Below, piece after piece: positions 47,430 through 50,767 of a stretch of DNA of 50,767 nucleotides. Source of the DNA: Marinobacter antarcticus. Lineage in GTDB: Bacteria > Pseudomonadota > Gammaproteobacteria > Pseudomonadales > Oleiphilaceae. The notes under the pieces were generated by a model. That model searched no databases, was not told the DNA's origin, and saw only the letters and a list, made by a program, of their open reading frames with translations. The stretch's first letter is position 1. Each line of letters opens with the position of its first letter. The position numbers and the translations under genes are program-made. The stretch covers positions 1 through 50,767 of the forward strand of contig NZ_DRGY01000091.1 in the NCBI RefSeq assembly GCF_011049865.1, given 5' to 3'.

Positions 47430-47507
47430 ATGGTGGCTAGCGCGAGTGTGTTTTTTTGGCGGTTTGGATTTGGCTTTTATTTTAGCCAGCGCCAGGGCCG
47501 CCCGTAA
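47430..47507 (+). CDS. Putative Phe-rich leader peptide of aroG
   Basis: A short ORF ending at TAA 47505-47507 encodes VFFWRFGFGFYF: six Phe, one Trp and one Tyr within eleven residues at 47451-47483. The start is uncertain: ATG 47430 (25 residues), GTG 47448 (19 residues), or ATG 47370 (45 residues, near the predicted transcript start). None has a strong ribosome site. Its aromatic run, its place 134 bases upstream of a DAHP synthase start, and the downstream attenuator structure together point to a pheL-like stalling peptide. Confidence 0.65.
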   Translation: MVASASVFFWRFGFGFYFSQRQGRP

Positions 47508-47591
47508 CATCTTCACCGAACAAACAACGAGGATGGCAGCCCGGCGAAAAACCAGGCTGCCATCGGACTCAGAAAGCCCCGATTGGTAGCC
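47490..47591 (+). promoter_or_regulatory. aroG leader RNA: mutually exclusive segments
   Basis: CGCCaGGGC (47490-47498) can pair with GCCCGGCG (47539-47546) using eight G/C pairs. GATGGCAGCC (47532-47541) pairs perfectly with GGCTGCCATC (47555-47564). GGCTGCCATCGG (47555-47566) pairs with CCGATTGGTAGCC (47579-47591), with one bulge and one wobble. This last pairing would sequester the 5' arm of the terminator. The segments compete in a chain, as expected of an attenuator. Confidence 0.65.
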
Positions 47592-47610
47592 CACCAACCG
47601 GGGCTTTTTT
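47573..47610 (+). terminator. Intrinsic terminator (attenuator) before aroG
   Basis: AAAGCCCCG (47573-47581) pairs with CGGGGCTTT (47599-47607), and TTGGT with ACCAA extends the stem past one mismatch. A 5-base loop and a T6 run (47605-47610) complete it. It lies 31 bases before the aroG ATG and downstream of no other plus-strand gene, so it can only act on the aroG leader. Confidence 0.85.
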
Positions 47611-47641
47611 GATTCTGACGCAGGGAAACGGAAACACAGAT

Positions 47642-48691
47642 ATGAACATGCCTTTGGAAACGGCCAAGCAAGACCCGATATCAGCGCCAGCAGCGCGTCG
47701 GCAGGAAACAGCCTTGCCGACGCCGGCGGAATTGAGAGCGCGGCTGCCGGTAGACGAGAAGCTTGCCGGGCAGGTGGCCAGGCACCGGCAATCGGTTCGC
47801 AATGTTCTGCACGGCACAGACGAGCGCACCCTGATTGTGGTCGGGCCCTGCTCTATACACGATGAGGTCGCGGCGCTGGAGTACGGGAAAAAGCTCAAAA
47901 CTCTGGCTGACGCCGTCAGCGACCGGTTTTTGATTGTCATGCGCGCATATCTGGAAAAACCCAGAACCACCGTCGGCTGGAAAGGATTGCTGTACGACCC
48001 CGAACGCACAGGAACCGGCGATCTTAACGAAGGCTTGCTGCGCTCCCGCCGTTTGCTGTTGAACCTGGCCGAGATGGGCCTGCCACTGGCTACCGAGGCC
48101 CTGAGCCCGTTCGCTATGGATTATCTGGGGGATCTGGTGAGTTGGACAGCCATTGGTGCACGCACAACCGAATCCCAGATTCATCGTGAGATGGTCAGCG
48201 GCTTACCCATGCCCGCGGGGTTCAAGAATGGCACCGATGGTGGAATCAGCGTGGCGATTAACGCCATGAGCTCCGCTGCGCACCCGCATCATCATCTGGG
48301 CGTATCCGCGGCCGGCACACTGGTTATGGTCAGCACCGGGGGCAACCCGGATACCCATCTGGTGTTGCGTGGCGGCCGGGGCATGACCAACTACGATGCC
48401 GCGAGCGTTGAGCAAGCCGTCCACAGCCTTTCCAGTGCGGGTGTGTGTGCCGCCATCATGGTGGACTGCAGCCACGACAATGCCTGCAAGCAAGCCGAAC
48501 GACAGATAGACGTCGCCCGTGAGGTGATGCGCCAGAAACGCGCAGGTAATGCCAGCATTCGCGGACTGATGCTGGAAAGTTTTCTCGAGCCTGGCCGGCA
48601 GGACGACGGTGATGATTTGCGATACGGCTGTTCTATTACTGATCCATGCTTGTGCTGGAATCAGACAGAGGCTCTGCTCCGCTCACTGTAG
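47642..48691 (+). CDS. aroG: 3-deoxy-7-phosphoheptulonate (DAHP) synthase
   Basis: Class I-alpha DAHP synthase (349 residues; E. coli AroG 350), which condenses phosphoenolpyruvate and erythrose 4-phosphate to open the shikimate pathway. Motifs LIVVGPCSIHDEVAAL, EKPRTTVGWKGLLYDP, WTAIGARTTESQIHREM, GFKNGTDGG and VDCSHDNA hold the PEP, metal and phosphate ligands. Which amino acid inhibits it cannot be told with certainty; the leader suggests phenylalanine control. ATG 47642 is used rather than the in-frame ATT/ATG region near 47609 inside the terminator. The 3' end overlaps the convergent LysE gene by 56 bases. Confidence 0.94.
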   Translation: MNMPLETAKQDPISAPAARRQETALPTPAELRARLPVDEKLAGQVARHRQSVRNVLHGTDERTLIVVGPCSIHDEVAALEYGKKLKTLADAVSDRFLIVMRAYLEKPRTTVGWKGLLYDPERTGTGDLNEGLLRSRRLLLNLAEMGLPLATEALSPFAMDYLGDLVSWTAIGARTTESQIHREMVSGLPMPAGFKNGTDGGISVAINAMSSAAHPHHHLGVSAAGTLVMVSTGGNPDTHLVLRGGRGMTNYDAASVEQAVHSLSSAGVCAAIMVDCSHDNACKQAERQIDVAREVMRQKRAGNASIRGLMLESFLEPGRQDDGDDLRYGCSITDPCLCWNQTEALLRSL

Positions 48692-49307
48692 AGAGCAGTA
48701 GCTGGCCCGCCAGAAGCAACAGGACACCGCCCATCAGCCGGTCCAGCCAGTGACCGAAGCGGTTGAATCCTTTGCGAACGGCGGGCAGTGTAAAAAAGAT
48801 GGCAACCAGGGTGAACCAGCCCCCCGTCGCAACGGCCATGTAAACACCGTAGCCGGCCTGAATCGCCACGGGCGTGCCCGGGCTGATGACAACCGAGAAC
48901 AACGAAACAAAAAACAGCGTCGCTTTCGGGTTCAGGGCGTTGGTCAAGAAACCCAGGCGCAGCGCGGCAAACCCTGACTGCAGAGTGCCAGGTTCGGTTT
49001 GTACATGAATGCCACCGGCCCGGGCTCGCAAACAGTGCACGGCAATCCACGTAAGATAAAGAGCCCCGGCAATCTTGAGTATCGAGAACAGCAGGACGGA
49101 CTGCTGGATGATCAAGCCAATGCCCAGCAACGAGTAACTGACGTGCACCAAAATGCCCCCACCAATGCCGATGGATGTGATTATCGCGTTTTTTCGGCTC
49201 TGACACAGAGCCTGCCGAAGCATCACGGCGAAATCCGGTCCGGGGCTGGCAACCGCCAGCAAGTGCACTAGAGCGACAGTGAAAAATTCTGGCCAGTAAC
49301 TGCTCAT
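48636..49307 (-). CDS. LysE/RhtB family amino-acid exporter
   Basis: Inner-membrane exporter (223 residues) with about six hydrophobic segments and the family signature LLAVASPGPDFAVMLRQAL near the N-terminus, then GFLTNALNPKATLFFVSLF. The substrate is unknown; homoserine, threonine and other amino acids are typical. Its 3' end overlaps aroG by 56 bases tail to tail. Confidence 0.9.
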   Translation of the reverse strand: MSSYWPEFFTVALVHLLAVASPGPDFAVMLRQALCQSRKNAIITSIGIGGGILVHVSYSLLGIGLIIQQSVLLFSILKIAGALYLTWIAVHCLRARAGGIHVQTEPGTLQSGFAALRLGFLTNALNPKATLFFVSLFSVVISPGTPVAIQAGYGVYMAVATGGWFTLVAIFFTLPAVRKGFNRFGHWLDRLMGGVLLLLAGQLLLSTVSGAEPLSDSSTSMDQ

Positions 49308-49397
49308 AGAAAAGGATCTCGATCTATCGGGTTTACGGGTAAAGGCTTATGAATAAGAGTTCAGAAATTGTCAGACTCTGTGTAACCATGTCAGCAT

Positions 49398-49464
49398 AAA
49401 ACCAATCGCGGTTTTTTTCACGCACCACGCAAACCAATCCCGGCTTCTACACTGACGTATACGT
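49398..49464. promoter_or_regulatory. Direct repeats and palindrome in the lysE-lpd gap
   Basis: AAACCAATCGCGG (49399-49411) and AAACCAATCCCGG (49431-49443) are near-identical 13-mers spaced 32 bases, about three helical turns. ACGTATACGT (49455-49464) is a perfect palindrome just downstream. They lie in the 213-base divergent gap and could be operator sites, but no regulator is identified. Confidence 0.4.
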
Positions 49465-49520
49465 AATTGAACGTTTCACCCACGCTCCCGTTTTGGGAAT
49501 TTCGGTCTGGAGACTGTTTT

Positions 49521-50767
49521 ATGGAAAAGCGAGAAGTTGATGTTGCCATTATCGGTGCGGGAACTGCAGGGATGGTGGCCTATAAGAGAGTAACAAAGAC
49601 CACAGACAAAGTGGTGTTGATTGAAGGTGACCAATACGGCACCACCTGCGCCAGGGTGGGCTGCATGCCAAGCAAACTGCTGATTGCGGCCGCAGAAAAC
49701 GCCTATCAGATGGCACAAGGCGAGCTGTTCGGCGTCTCGGCCGGGCATATTACCATTGATGGTAAACAGGTCATGGCGCGGGTGCGCTCAGAGCGCGACC
49801 GTTTTGTCGGATCGGTTGTCCGTTCCGTCGAGGCGTTCCCTGAAGAACACCGTATCAAAGGGTCTGCCCGCTTCGCTGGGCCCAATCGCCTGATCGTTGA
49901 CAATGAAATCGAAATTCACGCACAGCGGATTATTATCGCCACCGGTTCACGCCCCAACATTCCGGGTTTTCTGAAAGAAGCGAAAGATCGTCTGGTGGTA
50001 AACGACGATATTTTTGAGTGGCAGGATTTGCCGGAGTCGGTGGTGGTTTTCGGGCCGGGCGTGATCGGGCTTGAGCTTGGGCAGGCGCTCAGCAGACTTG
50101 GTGTTCGGGTAAGAATGTTCGGCGTAGGCGGTTCCGTAGGCCCGATTCAGGATGACCGTATCCGCGAGTATGCGCTTCAGCGATTTAATGAAGAATTCCC
50201 ACTCGACCCCGATGGCGATGTAAAGCAGGTTGAGCGAGTGGAAAGCGGCGTCGCAATCACCTTCACAGACGGCAACGCTGGCGAAAAGACGGAAACATTC
50301 GATTATCTGCTTGCGGCGACGGGGCGACGGCCCAATGTTGACGGTCTTGATATCCAGAATGCGGATATCGAGCTGGATGACAAAGGCATGCCCCTATTTG
50401 ACCCTTACACACTGCGGTGCGGGCAGAGCTCTATTTTTATTGCCGGGGATGCCAACAACGCGTTGCCGCTGTTGCATGAAGCCGCAGATGAGGGTCGAAT
50501 CGCGGGTAACAATGCTGCCTCTTACCCGGAAGTTCTTACCGGTCACAGGCGCACACCCTTGGCGGTTGTGTTCACTGACCCCCAAATCGCGACGGTGGGA
50601 TTAACGATTAACGAGGTCGATAAGCACTGCCAGGGCCGCTTCGCAGTGGGCGAGGTGTCGTTTGAAGACCAGGGTCGAAGCCGGGTGATCGGCAAAAACA
50701 GAGGCCTGTTGCGGGTCTACGGTGAGCATGGCAGTGGCTTGTTCATGGGCGCAGAGATGTTTGGGCC
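49521..50767 (+). CDS. Dihydrolipoamide dehydrogenase-like flavoprotein, C-terminus cut by window edge
   Basis: Pyridine nucleotide-disulfide oxidoreductase; 415 residues are present and the frame runs off the right edge. FAD-binding IIGAGTAGM is at 10-18, the redox-active pair Cys43-Cys48 is in TTCARVGCMPSK, NAD-binding is in VVVFGPGVIGLELGQAL, and the second FAD contact is in IFIAGDANN. The C-terminal dimerisation domain with the catalytic His is mostly outside the window. It is not next to any 2-oxoacid dehydrogenase genes. A mercuric-reductase-like or orphan reductase role cannot be excluded. GGAG nine bases upstream supports ATG 49521. Confidence 0.88.
   Translation, partial: MEKREVDVAIIGAGTAGMVAYKRVTKTTDKVVLIEGDQYGTTCARVGCMPSKLLIAAAENAYQMAQGELFGVSAGHITIDGKQVMARVRSERDRFVGSVVRSVEAFPEEHRIKGSARFAGPNRLIVDNEIEIHAQRIIIATGSRPNIPGFLKEAKDRLVVNDDIFEWQDLPESVVVFGPGVIGLELGQALSRLGVRVRMFGVGGSVGPIQDDRIREYALQRFNEEFPLDPDGDVKQVERVESGVAITFTDGNAGEKTETFDYLLAATGRRPNVDGLDIQNADIELDDKGMPLFDPYTLRCGQSSIFIAGDANNALPLLHEAADEGRIAGNNAASYPEVLTGHRRTPLAVVFTDPQIATVGLTINEVDKHCQGRFAVGEVSFEDQGRSRVIGKNRGLLRVYGEHGSGLFMGAEMFG

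Noticed and set aside
47401..47589. 62-residue plus-strand ORF with adjacent Trp codons, a possible alternative leader
   Set aside because: It runs through the attenuator stems and ends inside the terminator, has no ribosome site, and its Trp pair is far from the hairpins. The overlapping Phe-rich frame is the stronger signal.
49398..49418. AAAACC/GGTTTT hairpin followed by T's in the lysE-lpd gap
   Set aside because: The stem is A/T-rich and short, and no gene runs into it on the plus strand.

Overview
The window looks like chromosomal DNA of a marine gammaproteobacterium close to Marinobacter or Pseudomonas. This rests on Vfr-like Crp, PrkB/SpeD/OsmC beside crp, the rpe-gph-trpE and trpGDC genes, amgK-murU, SlmA, and lptD-surA-pdxA-rsmA-apaH. 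The genus is an inference. Nearly all of it is ordinary dense chromosome with short gaps and many overlapping genes. I see no tRNA, rRNA, CRISPR array, prophage or insertion sequence.

Layout. 1-2209: end of argE and argA (arginine biosynthesis). 2183-8144: a zinc aminopeptidase lipoprotein, a 1248-residue PilZ-DUF1631-GGDEF-EAL protein with degenerate motifs, and prkB. 8178-10471: speD, an OsmC/YhfA protein and crp/vfr. 10516-20638: a block of transport and stress genes: a GST-modABC operon, a three-domain lipoprotein (MliC-COG3650-META), the proXWV glycine betaine importer, two GSTs and a DUF4202 protein. 20675-26219: rpe-gph-trpEGDC on the minus strand. 26321-29893: a DUF3530 protein, then amgK-murU-djlA-like (cell-wall recycling and a J-domain protein). 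30165-38780: lptD-surA-pdxA-rsmA-apaH-DUF423, thiS-thiG and slmA. 38797-41400: an inositol-monophosphatase-like protein, an aminotransferase and a DUF3301 protein. 41516-45708: an RND efflux pump (adaptor plus permease). 45963-50767: a membrane J-domain protein, an orphan secretin-like protein, DAHP synthase, a LysE exporter and a dihydrolipoamide-dehydrogenase-like reductase cut by the right edge.

The most interesting signals are two short leader genes. Upstream of trpE a 26-residue ORF with a Shine-Dalgarno site encodes WWRW and ends inside a hairpin, as in a trp attenuator, but there is no U-tract. Upstream of DAHP synthase a short ORF encodes FFWRFGFGFYF. It is followed by a chain of five mutually exclusive RNA segments ending in a strong intrinsic terminator 31 bases before the aroG start. 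Together they suggest that entry into the aromatic pathway and its tryptophan branch are both controlled by ribosome stalling in this genome.

Other points are the missing apaG between rsmA and apaH, the uninterrupted trpE-trpG junction (the pyocin site in P. aeruginosa), and several intergenic inverted repeats.
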